Source: Clostridiaceae bacterium
GTDB taxonomy: Bacteria; Bacillota; Clostridia; Oscillospirales; Acutalibacteraceae
Direction of reading: 5' to 3'
Length of the DNA: 53,110 nucleotides
Assembly (NCBI GenBank): GCA_016285645.1
Contig: JAEERC010000014.1
Coordinates: 1 to 53,110, forward strand
Position numbers and translations under genes: made by a program. Below are positions 42,638-50,956 of this stretch, in pieces; the first letter of the stretch is position 1; the number at the start of each line of letters is the position of its first letter. A model generated the notes under the pieces. That model did no database searches. It saw nothing but the letters and a program-made list of their open reading frames with translations, and was not told the DNA's origin.

Positions 42638-45600
42638 ATGAAAAGGCGAATACTGTCTTTACTGCTGAGTATTATAATGCTATCCGGCATTGTTCCCGTT
42701 TACCTCTTTTCCGCGAGCGCAGAAAACGGTTATTCCGTAGGGAAAATCATAGAATACGGCACTTATCCCCAGTCGCTTGTTACGGACGAAGAACTTATTG
42801 ATACGCTCGAAAAAATACCCGCTGACTGGAATTATTACGATTATTATACCGAGTATTATACGGAAGGTGACCGTTATTATCCCCCGGAACGCTTTGAGGG
42901 GATGCAGTACACCGATGTAGTGTATAATCACACAAAATACCGCGGCGTAAAAATTGACGAATACCGTCCGTTTACAGGTCTTACGGTTCAGGATGAACAG
43001 ATTTATACACAGGAGCAGAACGGCTTCAGTGAGGGCTGTACCTACTGGTTCAGATTTGACCCGATTAAATGGCGCGTGCTTGACCTCGATGAGGGCCTTG
43101 TTATGTGCGACTCGCTCATAGACTCCCAGCCATTCACACAGTTCAAGGATTATAACGCGGCGTTTATGGGCACATATACGGGCGAGTACGGCACAAAACT
43201 CGGATTGAGCAATTTCGGCGTGTTCAAAAATATAAACGCCTGGCTCAACAGCGACTTTTTTGACGCCGCGTTCAGCGATTCTCAAAAAGAAAACATAGCC
43301 GAAAGCGAACAGGTCAACGATTACTGGTATATCGGAGGAAACGGCGGCTCGAATAACGGGCAGCACAAATACGACGCTCCCGTCACGAACGACATTATAT
43401 TCCTGCTTTCGTGGGATGAACTTGTAAATGAAGATTACGGTTTTTCCTCATCCTGGAACGCCGCCGATTCCGCAAGAGTTCTCTCCTGCACGGATTACGC
43501 CAAAGCACAGGGCATATACAATGTATCGGGTAACGGTTTCCGCTGGCTTATCCGCACCGTCTGCAAATATTTCAATTCGAGGTTCAGTTGCAGGGTGGAT
43601 TACGACGGCGATGAAATGGCGATTATGACCTATCCCCAATCCGACGACAACGGCGCTTACAACGGCGTATGCCCCGCAATGCGCCTTGTAAATCTTGCGG
43701 ACGACCCGACCGGCGAGGATATGTTCCACACGGGCGACCGCATAAGCTTCGGTATGTATCCGAGAAGCAGGGTAACGGACACAGAAGTCATTGCCGCGCT
43801 CAACGAAACGGTTGAGTTTGTTCCAAAAACGAACCTTGTAAAACAGGAATACAGATGGAGCTTTGACGCGGATTACTACACCGATTACGCCGATATGATT
43901 TACGACGGCAGCCGCTACAGGGCAAAGGTGCTCTATACGGATTTGATAAGGGAATCGGATTCGAATTCAATCAATCAGCCGAAGCCCAAGGAATATACGG
44001 ATTACGATTACCGCTATACCGAGGACGGATTTGAAAAGTATGTCTATTACTATCTTTTTGAACCGATAACCTGGCGCATTTTAAACCCCGAAACGGGGCT
44101 TATGATGTGCGACGAAATAGTTGACTCGGTTGTGTATCAGCATAACCACATAAAGGACGATGAAGACTACTGGGCGGATTACGCCTGGGCGGATGAGGAA
44201 CGCACTCATTATTCCACTGACTACAGCGTAAGTGATTTAAGGCAGTTCCTCACAGGCAGTTTTTATGAAACCGCTTTTACCGATTCTCAGAAATCGAAAA
44301 TAGAAACCGTCACGCTTGACAACAGAAGTTATATGACAATAAACGGTCAGACGGGCTTTGAACAGTATGACTGGGAATCAACAAGCGACAAGGTCTTTCT
44401 GCTCTCCGTCTGCGATGTGCTCAATCCTGATTACGGCTTTGATTCATCGGCAAACGCCAAGGATTCGGCAAGAGTAATTTACGGCAACGATTATTCCGGC
44501 TATCCGCAGGGAAGCACCTACGATAACTGGTGGCCACTCCGCAATACCTATTCACTGGAATCCTATCCGCTGAGGCGACCGGGAGCGTGCACAAACAGCG
44601 GTATGGTCGGCACTACCGCCTCGTGGGCGGACGCGATTCAGCCCGTTGTGCCCGCGATTTGTCTGAGCGACATTGGCAGCGACTATTCAGGCGAAACCGC
44701 CGTTTGTACACAGCACAATCCCGTTACCGCGACACTCACGGCGGCGACCTGCACTCAGGCGGGCACGGGTAAAATAATCTGCGCTGTCTGCGGTGAGGTG
44801 CTGACCGAATCAATAACCATTTCCGCAACGGGTCACACACCCGGAGAGGAAAAGATCGAAAACGAAACGGCATCTCTCTGCACTGAGGGCGGCAGTTATG
44901 AAAAGGCAGTTTACTGCACCGTGTGCGGGGATTTAATAAGCAGACAGACGGTTGAAACAGGTCCTCTCGGTCACGTTATTGTTCATCACGACGGAAAAGC
45001 GTCCACCTGCAAGATAAAGGGTTATAAGCCGTACGACACCTGTTCAAGGTGCGATTACACAACCTACAGCGAACTTCCGCTTGCCGATCACACAGCGGGG
45101 CAACCCGAAATTGTAAACGAAACCTTCTCCACCTGCGAAACCGCGGGGGAATACGATGAGGTAATCCGTTGCTCCGTCTGCGGTGACTTGCTTACAAGCG
45201 AGCATAAAACAAAACCGCTCGCCGATCACACACCCGGTCAAGCCGTAAAGGAAAATGAAAAAGCGTCCACCTGCACCGATGGCGGCAGATATGACAGCGT
45301 TGTGCGCTGCACGGTCTGCGGCGATGTGCTGAGCACCGAAACGGTCACAACCTCTCCCAACGGCCACGATTATAAAGCCGCGGTAACGCCGCCCGACTGC
45401 ACACGCAAGGGCTACACAACCCATATCTGCCACTGCGGCGACAGTTTTGTTGACAGTTATGTAAACGCCCTCGGTCACAGTTTTACCCATTATGTTTACA
45501 ACAATGACGCCACCACTCAGTCGGACGGCACCGAAACGGCAAAATGCGACCGCTGCAGCGAAACCGATACAAGGAACGCTCCGGGTACCAAAATTGTAAT

Positions 45601-45976
45601 TCCCGTAAATCCCACCGCAAACGCAAAAATAAAGGTGGCGAGCGCTGTTACTCTGGATTACAGAACAGTGCTTACAATCAAAGCGACCGCATCGGGGCTC
45701 GGCTCCGATTATTACCTCGTCCTCGTTGTTGACGGCAGGGAAATAAAGGGCAATAACACCTCCGTTTCCTACGAATACGGCGAAATCAAAGGCAATGTCA
45801 ACTACTATGTGAAAATAGTAGATAAGGACAATCACATTCAGAAGGATTCCGACGGAAGGGAACTTAAAAAGGACGGCGGCAGAATAACCTGTGACGCGGG
45901 TTTCTTCAAAAAACTGGTCGCGTTTTTCAAAGGGCTTTTCAAAATCCTTCCGCAAAAAACGGTTGAACCGAAATAA
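42638..45976 (+). CDS. Large secreted DUF6273-like protein with CxxC repeats
   Basis: The 1112-residue protein has a Sec signal peptide (MKRRILSLLLSIIMLSGIV...SASA). Two related modules of about 330 residues follow, beginning IEYGTYPQSLVTDEEL and ISFGMYPRSRVTDTEV. Each contains an ...F.PI.WR(V/I)L... core and an ARVLSCTDYAK/ARVIYGNDYSG motif; this resembles DUF6273. Residues about 690-990 carry roughly six repeats with CxxC pairs (CAVCGE, CTVCGD, CSRCDY, CSVCGD, CTVCGD, CDRCSE) and spacers such as GHTPGEEKIENETAS. A beta domain and an amphipathic tail (FFKKLVAFFKGLFK) end the protein. ATG 42638 is preferred, about nine bases after AAAAGGGGG; ATG 42632 is too close. It follows rsgA by 17 bases, where rpe and thiN lie in other Firmicutes. 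A surface or matrix role is likely; its ligand is unknown. Confidence 0.85.
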   Translation: MKRRILSLLLSIIMLSGIVPVYLFSASAENGYSVGKIIEYGTYPQSLVTDEELIDTLEKIPADWNYYDYYTEYYTEGDRYYPPERFEGMQYTDVVYNHTKYRGVKIDEYRPFTGLTVQDEQIYTQEQNGFSEGCTYWFRFDPIKWRVLDLDEGLVMCDSLIDSQPFTQFKDYNAAFMGTYTGEYGTKLGLSNFGVFKNINAWLNSDFFDAAFSDSQKENIAESEQVNDYWYIGGNGGSNNGQHKYDAPVTNDIIFLLSWDELVNEDYGFSSSWNAADSARVLSCTDYAKAQGIYNVSGNGFRWLIRTVCKYFNSRFSCRVDYDGDEMAIMTYPQSDDNGAYNGVCPAMRLVNLADDPTGEDMFHTGDRISFGMYPRSRVTDTEVIAALNETVEFVPKTNLVKQEYRWSFDADYYTDYADMIYDGSRYRAKVLYTDLIRESDSNSINQPKPKEYTDYDYRYTEDGFEKYVYYYLFEPITWRILNPETGLMMCDEIVDSVVYQHNHIKDDEDYWADYAWADEERTHYSTDYSVSDLRQFLTGSFYETAFTDSQKSKIETVTLDNRSYMTINGQTGFEQYDWESTSDKVFLLSVCDVLNPDYGFDSSANAKDSARVIYGNDYSGYPQGSTYDNWWPLRNTYSLESYPLRRPGACTNSGMVGTTASWADAIQPVVPAICLSDIGSDYSGETAVCTQHNPVTATLTAATCTQAGTGKIICAVCGEVLTESITISATGHTPGEEKIENETASLCTEGGSYEKAVYCTVCGDLISRQTVETGPLGHVIVHHDGKASTCKIKGYKPYDTCSRCDYTTYSELPLADHTAGQPEIVNETFSTCETAGEYDEVIRCSVCGDLLTSEHKTKPLADHTPGQAVKENEKASTCTDGGRYDSVVRCTVCGDVLSTETVTTSPNGHDYKAAVTPPDCTRKGYTTHICHCGDSFVDSYVNALGHSFTHYVYNNDATTQSDGTETAKCDRCSETDTRNAPGTKIVIPVNPTANAKIKVASAVTLDYRTVLTIKATASGLGSDYYLVLVVDGREIKGNNTSVSYEYGEIKGNVNYYVKIVDKDNHIQKDSDGRELKKDGGRITCDAGFFKKLVAFFKGLFKILPQKTVEPK

Positions 45977-45998
45977 TCAGATATTAAAAACAACAAAA

Positions 45999-46033
45999 AT
46001 CCCCGGCAGATAACTGTCGGGGATAATTCTTTT
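45999..46033. terminator. Bidirectional terminator between convergent genes
   Basis: ATCCCCGGCAG (45999-46009) and CTGTCGGGGAT (46014-46024) form an 11-base-pair stem (one G-T pair) around ATAA. T-rich tails exist on both strands, so it can end both the DUF6273 and the GtrA/DivIVA-like transcripts. Confidence 0.9.
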
Positions 46034-46044
46034 ATAATATGTAA

Positions 46045-46707
46045 TTATTCAATTATATCTTTCGCTGTTTCTTCGGCGGCATCCGCGATTTCTTCAACCG
46101 ATTCCTCGGCTTCATCAACAGTCTCTTCAACCGCTTCGTAAGCTTCGGAAACATCCTCAACCGCAGGGGCAACAACCGCGTCCTCTTTCGGCTTGCGGAA
46201 AAGAATCTTGTCAACCGGGAAATAGAGGAAGAACTGAACCGCGGAGCAAATCATTGTTGCGGCGTTCGCGGCGAGCGCGTCTTTCATCCATCCTTTTGAA
46301 ACGAACAGATCCTTGAGCGTGGGGTTGAGCCACGCGGAGAAGCATATAAGAGCGATTGTAAATATAATGTAAATGGGAAGAGTAACCGCTATATTCGCGC
46401 TGGAATTGAATGTCTTTTCTCTGTTGACAAAGAACGCCACAATCTGCGCTACGATGTTCGCCGTGTTGTTTACTATGAAATAACCGAGACCGCCTGCGGC
46501 TGCAGTTACGACAAATATCCAAAGAGTGAAGTCGTCCGGACCATAAAGCGATTTAATAGCGGGAATCAGGGGGAGGAGGTTCAGCAACGCAAACTGAACA
46601 ATCATCGCGATAAGACTTACGAAAATGAACTTGACAAACTGCCATACAGTTTTAACCGCGGAACCCTTTTCGGCAGCCGCTCTGTCAATATCGTTTAATT
46701 TAGCCAT
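46045..46707 (-). CDS. GtrA-like membrane protein with a long acidic tail
   Basis: The 220-residue protein has four membrane segments (about 24-46, 64-88, 104-126 and 143-163) and the GtrA signature ANIVAQIVAFFVNREKTF. GtrA-family proteins are thought to help move lipid-linked sugars across the membrane. After the last segment comes a short basic stretch (KILFRKPKED) and a tail of about 45 residues made almost only of Glu, Ala, Asp and Val in a heptad-like order, which may form a coiled coil. GGAGTAATTT precedes the start. The gene lies 32 bases after the DivIVA-like gene and is probably cotranscribed with it. Confidence 0.85.
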   Translation of the reverse strand: MAKLNDIDRAAAEKGSAVKTVWQFVKFIFVSLIAMIVQFALLNLLPLIPAIKSLYGPDDFTLWIFVVTAAAGGLGYFIVNNTANIVAQIVAFFVNREKTFNSSANIAVTLPIYIIFTIALICFSAWLNPTLKDLFVSKGWMKDALAANAATMICSAVQFFLYFPVDKILFRKPKEDAVVAPAVEDVSEAYEAVEETVDEAEESVEEIADAAEETAKDIIE

Positions 46708-46739
46708 AAATTACTCCTTTTGTTATTTGATATATTGAA

Positions 46740-48191
46740 TTATTCTTCGCTGTCCTCGTCGGAATCCTCGTTGTTTTCCTCTCCGGCTTCGGCTTCATCC
46801 TCGGCGGGCTCTTTGGAATCATCCGCTTCATTTGCCGCTTCGGCTTTAGCCGCTGTCAGGCTGTCTCTCTTTTCGTTGAGTTCATTAATCTGTTCAACGA
46901 ACATATCGATAAGGGCGTCAACCTCGCTTATGCGTGCATCACGCTGCTTGAGCTGTTCCTCAAGGTCGCCCTTGGTAACGGCGAAGTCTTTTTCCATCTG
47001 GCTGATTTTTTCAATGTACTCGGCTTCAAGGGCGTTTTTCGCCTCGCGAAGCTCGTTGATAACAGCGCTCTTTTCGTCCATCTGCGCCTCGAGAGCGTTG
47101 AATTTTTCAAGCATTTCCTCGGACTGTGCCGCCGCGCCGGAGGAGACATTCTCGTTTACCATATCCTCAAGCGACTTTACTCTCTCCTCAAGTTCGGAGG
47201 CATACTGCTTGTGGAACTCCGTCTCGTTCGCGAGAGTGGTTACCATATTGGTCTTTGTCTCAAGCTCGTTGGCAAGCTCGTCTCTCTCTTCCTGAAGTTT
47301 TGAAAGAGTCTCTTCGTAGCTTTGCGCCTCGGTGCGGAGTCTTGAAATCTCCTCGTTGATTTCGGCGTAGTGCTCCGAATCCTCCCTGAGCTGTTCGGTG
47401 GCTTTCTTGAAGTCGTTGTGCTCTTCGCACAGGTCGTTGTATTTCTGAAGTGTTTCTTTGTAATTCTTATCAAGAAGGGCGTTGTCCTTGAGAGCGCTTT
47501 CGTATTCGGCGCTGAGCATGTTGTATTTGTCAATCGCTTCCTGATACTGCTTTTCCATAGCGCTTCTCTTGTCAAGAGTGAGCTGGTAGCTCGCGCTTAA
47601 GGAATTAAATCTGTCAACAAGGGTGTCGTGCTCACGAAGCAGGGCGGCATTGCGCGCGTAGAGGTCGTCATAGAGCTTGGATTTCTCAATGAGGTCTTCC
47701 ATCTCTTTTTCAAGGTCGCGGATTTTGGCGTCCTTGAGATCAACCTGCTTTGTAATATCCTCGAGTTTTTCCTCTTTTATCTGAAGGTCGGCTGAAAGCT
47801 GTGAAACCGTAGCCGTAAGCTCGTTGATTCTGGATTTGAATGTGGCGTCGTCTGTAGCGCTGAAGTTTGTATAGGTAGCCGCGCCCATAACACCGGGGGC
47901 GGACTGCGCTTTTTCAAGAGCGAGCTTTGTTTCGGCAAGTTCCGCTTTGGCATCGTTGAGTTCCTGGCGTATGGGGTCAACCTCCGCCTTCGCCTGCGCA
48001 TACTTCTCGCGTAAGGCGTCGCGCTCGCGGTTGCTTAAAACAAGCTTTTCCTTGAGTTCGTCAACCTTCTGCTCATACATTTTGAGACTGACGCTCTTGG
48101 AGTTATTTAAATCTTTGATATAGGCCTCGACTTCTTCTTTGTCATAGCCCCTCATAACCTGTTTGAAGTTAAAGCTGGACTGGTCAGCCAT
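46740..48191 (-). CDS. DivIVA-like coiled-coil protein
   Basis: The 483-residue protein begins FNFKQVMRGYDKEEVEAYIKDL, which is the membrane-binding DivIVA-type N-terminus (RGYDxxEVd.yi..l). A very long heptad-pattern coiled coil rich in Lys, Glu, Leu and Ala covers about 35-445, and a Glu/Asp-rich tail ends it. DivIVA proteins gather at curved membranes at poles and septa and recruit partners; this one is much longer than B. subtilis DivIVA, so it is better called DivIVA-like. AAAGGA lies 12 bases before the start. It has its own consensus promoter (48316-48344) and shares an operon with the GtrA-like gene. Confidence 0.85.
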   Translation of the reverse strand: MADQSSFNFKQVMRGYDKEEVEAYIKDLNNSKSVSLKMYEQKVDELKEKLVLSNRERDALREKYAQAKAEVDPIRQELNDAKAELAETKLALEKAQSAPGVMGAATYTNFSATDDATFKSRINELTATVSQLSADLQIKEEKLEDITKQVDLKDAKIRDLEKEMEDLIEKSKLYDDLYARNAALLREHDTLVDRFNSLSASYQLTLDKRSAMEKQYQEAIDKYNMLSAEYESALKDNALLDKNYKETLQKYNDLCEEHNDFKKATEQLREDSEHYAEINEEISRLRTEAQSYEETLSKLQEERDELANELETKTNMVTTLANETEFHKQYASELEERVKSLEDMVNENVSSGAAAQSEEMLEKFNALEAQMDEKSAVINELREAKNALEAEYIEKISQMEKDFAVTKGDLEEQLKQRDARISEVDALIDMFVEQINELNEKRDSLTAAKAEAANEADDSKEPAEDEAEAGEENNEDSDEDSEE

Positions 48192-48263
48192 GGAAAAACC
48201 AAATCCTTTCTTTACATAGATTATTAATCCGCATCAACCCTGATTCAGACGGATCTGCAAGTC

Positions 48264-48297
48264 TCAAAGCGTAATTATTCATTTCTGTGCGCTTTGA
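48264..48297. repeat. Inverted repeat in the DivIVA-like leader
   Basis: TCAAAGCG (48264-48271) and CGCTTTGA (48290-48297) are perfect 8-base arms 18 bases apart. They lie in the untranslated leader predicted from the promoter at 48316-48344, so they could form an mRNA hairpin or be a protein-binding dyad. Confidence 0.5.
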
Positions 48298-48315
48298 TCG
48301 ACATTAATATAAAAT

Positions 48316-48344
48316 ATTATCACTCAAAACGGAAATAATGTCAA
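48316..48344 (-). promoter_or_regulatory. Promoter for the DivIVA-like/GtrA operon
   Basis: On the minus strand perfect TTGACA (48344-48339), 17-base spacer and GATAAT (48321-48316). The leader before the start codon would be about 115 bases. Confidence 0.7.
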
Positions 48345-48381
48345 GATTAAATTTATTTTTATTTTAATATTTTATATATTC

Positions 48382-48410
48382 TTGAAAAAAACAATATATT
48401 GTGCTATAGT
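48382..48410 (+). promoter_or_regulatory. Promoter with internal palindrome ACAATATATTGT
   Basis: TTGAAA (48382-48387), 17-base spacer, TATAGT (48405-48410). The spacer holds the perfect 12-base palindrome ACAATATATTGT (48391-48402). The block from CTTGAAAA through this palindrome, and the later TTCCGGGAGG ribosome site, closely match the iolD promoter at 1618-1646. The same regulator probably acts at both. Confidence 0.75.
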
Positions 48411-48440
48411 GATGAGGATTCAGTTCCGGGAGGGATATAT

Positions 48441-49724
48441 ATGGAGAAAAAACCCGTAACAGCGGTAATAGTCGGCGGCGGGCACAGAAGTCTTGTCTAT
48501 GCTCAGCTGGCAGAAATCGAGCCGGAAAATTTCCGCATTGTCGGTGTAGCGGACCCCGATATACAAAGGCGCGAATCGATAGCGAAAAAGTTTGATATTC
48601 CGAAAGAACACTGCTTTGAAAGCGCTCAGGCGCTCGCGAAAGCGGAAAAATTCGCCGATGTCGCAATAAACGGCACAATGGATCAGATTCATGTCGAAAC
48701 AACTATTCCTCTGCTCAGAGTGGGCTATGATGTTCTGCTTGAAAAGCCCTTCGCCGTAAACGAAAAAGAGGCGAGGGAACTTGTGGCGGCGGCGGAAAAA
48801 TACGGGCGAAAGGTTATGGTCTGCTTCGTTCTCAGATACGCGCCGTTCTACAGCGGAATCAAAAAGCGCATTGTCTCGGGCGAAATCGGCGATGTCATAA
48901 ATATTCAGACAAACGAGTTTGTAAGCTATCATCATATGTCAACAAGCCATGTGCGCGGCAAATGGAACAACAGCGAACGCTGCTTCAGTTCAATGCTTCT
49001 CGCAAAATGCTGCCACGACATAGACCTTATGGTCTGGCTTATGGGCGATGTTAAACCCGTTGCCGTCTCCTCGTTTGGCTGCAATATGCAGTTTGTTCCC
49101 GGCAACGCACCCGAAAACGCGGGCACAAAATGCCTTGTTGACTGCCCGCTTGTCGATGAGTGCCTCTACTCCGCAAAACGCATCTATATCGACCACCCGG
49201 ACAGATGGTCGTTCTATGTCTGGGATAAACTCGAAAACATTGAAAACCCGACAATTGAGGATAAAATCAATCTTCTCAAAGGCGACAGCCCCTACGGAAT
49301 CTGTGCCTACAAAAGCGACAACAATGTTGTTGACCACCAGAGCGTAATGGTGAATTTCGAGGGCGGCGCCACGGGTACTCACAACATGGTGGGCGGCGCG
49401 AGCACGGGCAGAAGAACAATTCACATCACCGGCACAAAAGGCGAAATATTCGGTGAGCTTGACAGCGGAAAATACACCGTATCCCTCATCGATCCCTCTC
49501 CCGATTGCGAACACAAAGACACGGTTGTTGACTGCGGAACGGAGGGCGACAGCCACGGCAACGGCGACCTCGGTCTCGCAAGGGATTTCGTAAATTATGT
49601 GAGGGGCGAAAAAACCTCGCTTTCCTGTACTTCAATAGACAGTTCCTTCATCAGCCATCTCATAGTTTTTCTCGCCGACAAATCAATGGAAAACGGCGGC
49701 ACGGTCGAGGCGGTTGAGCTTTGA
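48441..49724 (+). CDS. Gfo/Idh/MocA-family oxidoreductase
   Basis: The 427-residue protein has an N-terminal Rossmann fold (AVIVGGGHRSLVYAQLA, a variant of GxGxxG) and VGVADPDIQRRE for the nucleotide. The catalytic-site Lys is in LLEKPFAVNEKEA, followed by CCHDIDLMVWLMGD, where the conserved D/H pair of the family sits. A Cys-rich insert (CLVDCPLVDECLYSAKRIYID) is found in a subgroup of the family and may bind metal. Family members oxidise or reduce sugars and inositols (IolG among them) with NAD(P). It is longer than typical IolG, so the substrate is open, but its promoter resembles that of iolDE. ATG 48441 follows GGGAGGG. The next gene overlaps its stop. Confidence 0.9.
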   Translation: MEKKPVTAVIVGGGHRSLVYAQLAEIEPENFRIVGVADPDIQRRESIAKKFDIPKEHCFESAQALAKAEKFADVAINGTMDQIHVETTIPLLRVGYDVLLEKPFAVNEKEARELVAAAEKYGRKVMVCFVLRYAPFYSGIKKRIVSGEIGDVINIQTNEFVSYHHMSTSHVRGKWNNSERCFSSMLLAKCCHDIDLMVWLMGDVKPVAVSSFGCNMQFVPGNAPENAGTKCLVDCPLVDECLYSAKRIYIDHPDRWSFYVWDKLENIENPTIEDKINLLKGDSPYGICAYKSDNNVVDHQSVMVNFEGGATGTHNMVGGASTGRRTIHITGTKGEIFGELDSGKYTVSLIDPSPDCEHKDTVVDCGTEGDSHGNGDLGLARDFVNYVRGEKTSLSCTSIDSSFISHLIVFLADKSMENGGTVEAVEL

Positions 49725-50779
49725 TTGAAGGGCTTTTAAAAGAAAAAACCGTCTGGGAAAAACTCGCGTCATCAGACGAACCTGTATTTCTTTACGGTAT
49801 GGGCAACGGCGCCGACGCGGTGCTCGATGAATTTGAAAAACTCGGCATAAAATGCTCCGGAGTTTTCGCGAGCGACGACTTCGTCAGAGGTCAGTATTTC
49901 AGGGGATTCAAGGTGCGGAAACTCTCTGAAATCGAAGAGGAGAACAAACATTTTACAGTCGCTCTCTGCTTTGCCACGGCTCTGCCCGATGTGATTGATA
50001 ATATAATTGAAATATCAAAAAAACACCGTCTTCTCATTCCCAGTGTTCCCGTGGTTGAAGGTGAGATTTTCAACCGTTCATTTGCCGAAAAAAACGCCGA
50101 AAAAATCGACGAAGCATACAATCTTTTATGCGATGATGAATCAAAAAGAATTTACAGCGAATGCGTCGCTTTTATGCTCGGAGGAGAACTGAAATATCTT
50201 CTCTCTTCCGCCAGCGAAAAGAATGAGATTTTCAGCGGATTTTTCTCTCTGACAAACAGCGAAAACTACCTGGATTTGGGTGCTTACCGCGGTGATACCG
50301 TCGATGAATTTCTGCGTTTTTGCGGCGGCAGATATTCGTCAATCACAGCCGTTGAACCCTCGGAAAAATCTTTTCTCAAACTCCTCGAACACTGTAAAAA
50401 TATCGCCTCCTGCGAGTGCGTAAACGCCTGTGTTTCGGATAAAGACGGTACAGCGCTTTTTTCAAAGGACGCGGGCAGACATTCCGCCTTGTCCGAAAAA
50501 GGAAACCCCGTGCCCTGTGTCACCGTTGACTCACTTTCGGCAGCCCGTAAATTCACTTATATCAAAGCCGATATTGAAGGGGAGGAAATGCGGATGCTGG
50601 GCGGCGCCGTCAATACTCTGAAAAGAGATAAGCCGAAGCTTTGCATAGCCGCTTATCACCGCTCGGCGGACATTTTCGAACTGCCTCTGCGGATAAAGGA
50701 AATCAACCCCTATTACACAATTTATCTGCGCAGACAGTTGTGCGTTCCGTGCTGGGATCTGAATTATTACTGTATATAA
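49721..50779 (+). CDS. FkbM-type methyltransferase with an N-terminal Rossmann-like domain
   Basis: The 352-residue protein has two parts. Residues about 15-115 (EPVFLYGMGNGADAVLDEF, RGFKVRKLSEIEEE, FTVALCFATAL) look like the Rossmann-type domain found at the start of some sugar acyltransferases and FkbM proteins. Residues about 175-330 are a SAM-dependent FkbM domain: YLDLGAYRGDTVDEFL, ITAVEPSEKSFLKL, VTVDSL and YIKADIEGEEMRMLGGA. FkbM enzymes O-methylate sugars and polyketides. The start is TTG 49721, overlapping the oxidoreductase stop, so the two are translationally coupled and probably work on the same compound. A strong terminator follows. Confidence 0.85.
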   Translation: MIEGLLKEKTVWEKLASSDEPVFLYGMGNGADAVLDEFEKLGIKCSGVFASDDFVRGQYFRGFKVRKLSEIEEENKHFTVALCFATALPDVIDNIIEISKKHRLLIPSVPVVEGEIFNRSFAEKNAEKIDEAYNLLCDDESKRIYSECVAFMLGGELKYLLSSASEKNEIFSGFFSLTNSENYLDLGAYRGDTVDEFLRFCGGRYSSITAVEPSEKSFLKLLEHCKNIASCECVNACVSDKDGTALFSKDAGRHSALSEKGNPVPCVTVDSLSAARKFTYIKADIEGEEMRMLGGAVNTLKRDKPKLCIAAYHRSADIFELPLRIKEINPYYTIYLRRQLCVPCWDLNYYCI

Positions 50780-50793
50780 AACATTTGTTAAAC

Positions 50794-50848
50794 ATCTACA
50801 ACAATTCACTGCAATCTTTGTGAAATGTGTTGTAGATTTTATTTTATT
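50794..50848 (+). terminator. Terminator after the FkbM gene
   Basis: ATCTACAACA (50794-50803) and TGTTGTAGAT (50828-50837) form a perfect 10-base-pair stem, with an inner TTCAC/GTGAA stem, followed by TTTATTTTATT. Confidence 0.85.
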
Positions 50849-50854
50849 ATTTTC

Positions 50855-50883
50855 TTGATTAAATTGCTATTATATATTATAAT
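50855..50883 (+). promoter_or_regulatory. Promoter of the secreted protein gene
   Basis: TTGATT (50855-50860), 17-base spacer, perfect TATAAT (50878-50883). The leader to ATG 50957 is about 65 bases. Confidence 0.75.
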
Positions 50884-50956
50884 CTCTATAAGGGTTAGTT
50901 TGGCTTATTCTGCAGAAAGCCAAAATGACTCAAATTTACAGAAAGAAGGAATGCTT

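Noticed and set aside
45044-45955. 303-residue open frame antisense to the CxxC-repeat protein
   Set aside because: The plus-strand protein shows signal peptide and regular repeats; the antisense frame shows none of its own.
48441-49724. Calling the oxidoreductase iolG
   Set aside because: It is longer than usual IolG and has a Cys-rich insert; the shared promoter is suggestive only, so no symbol was given.
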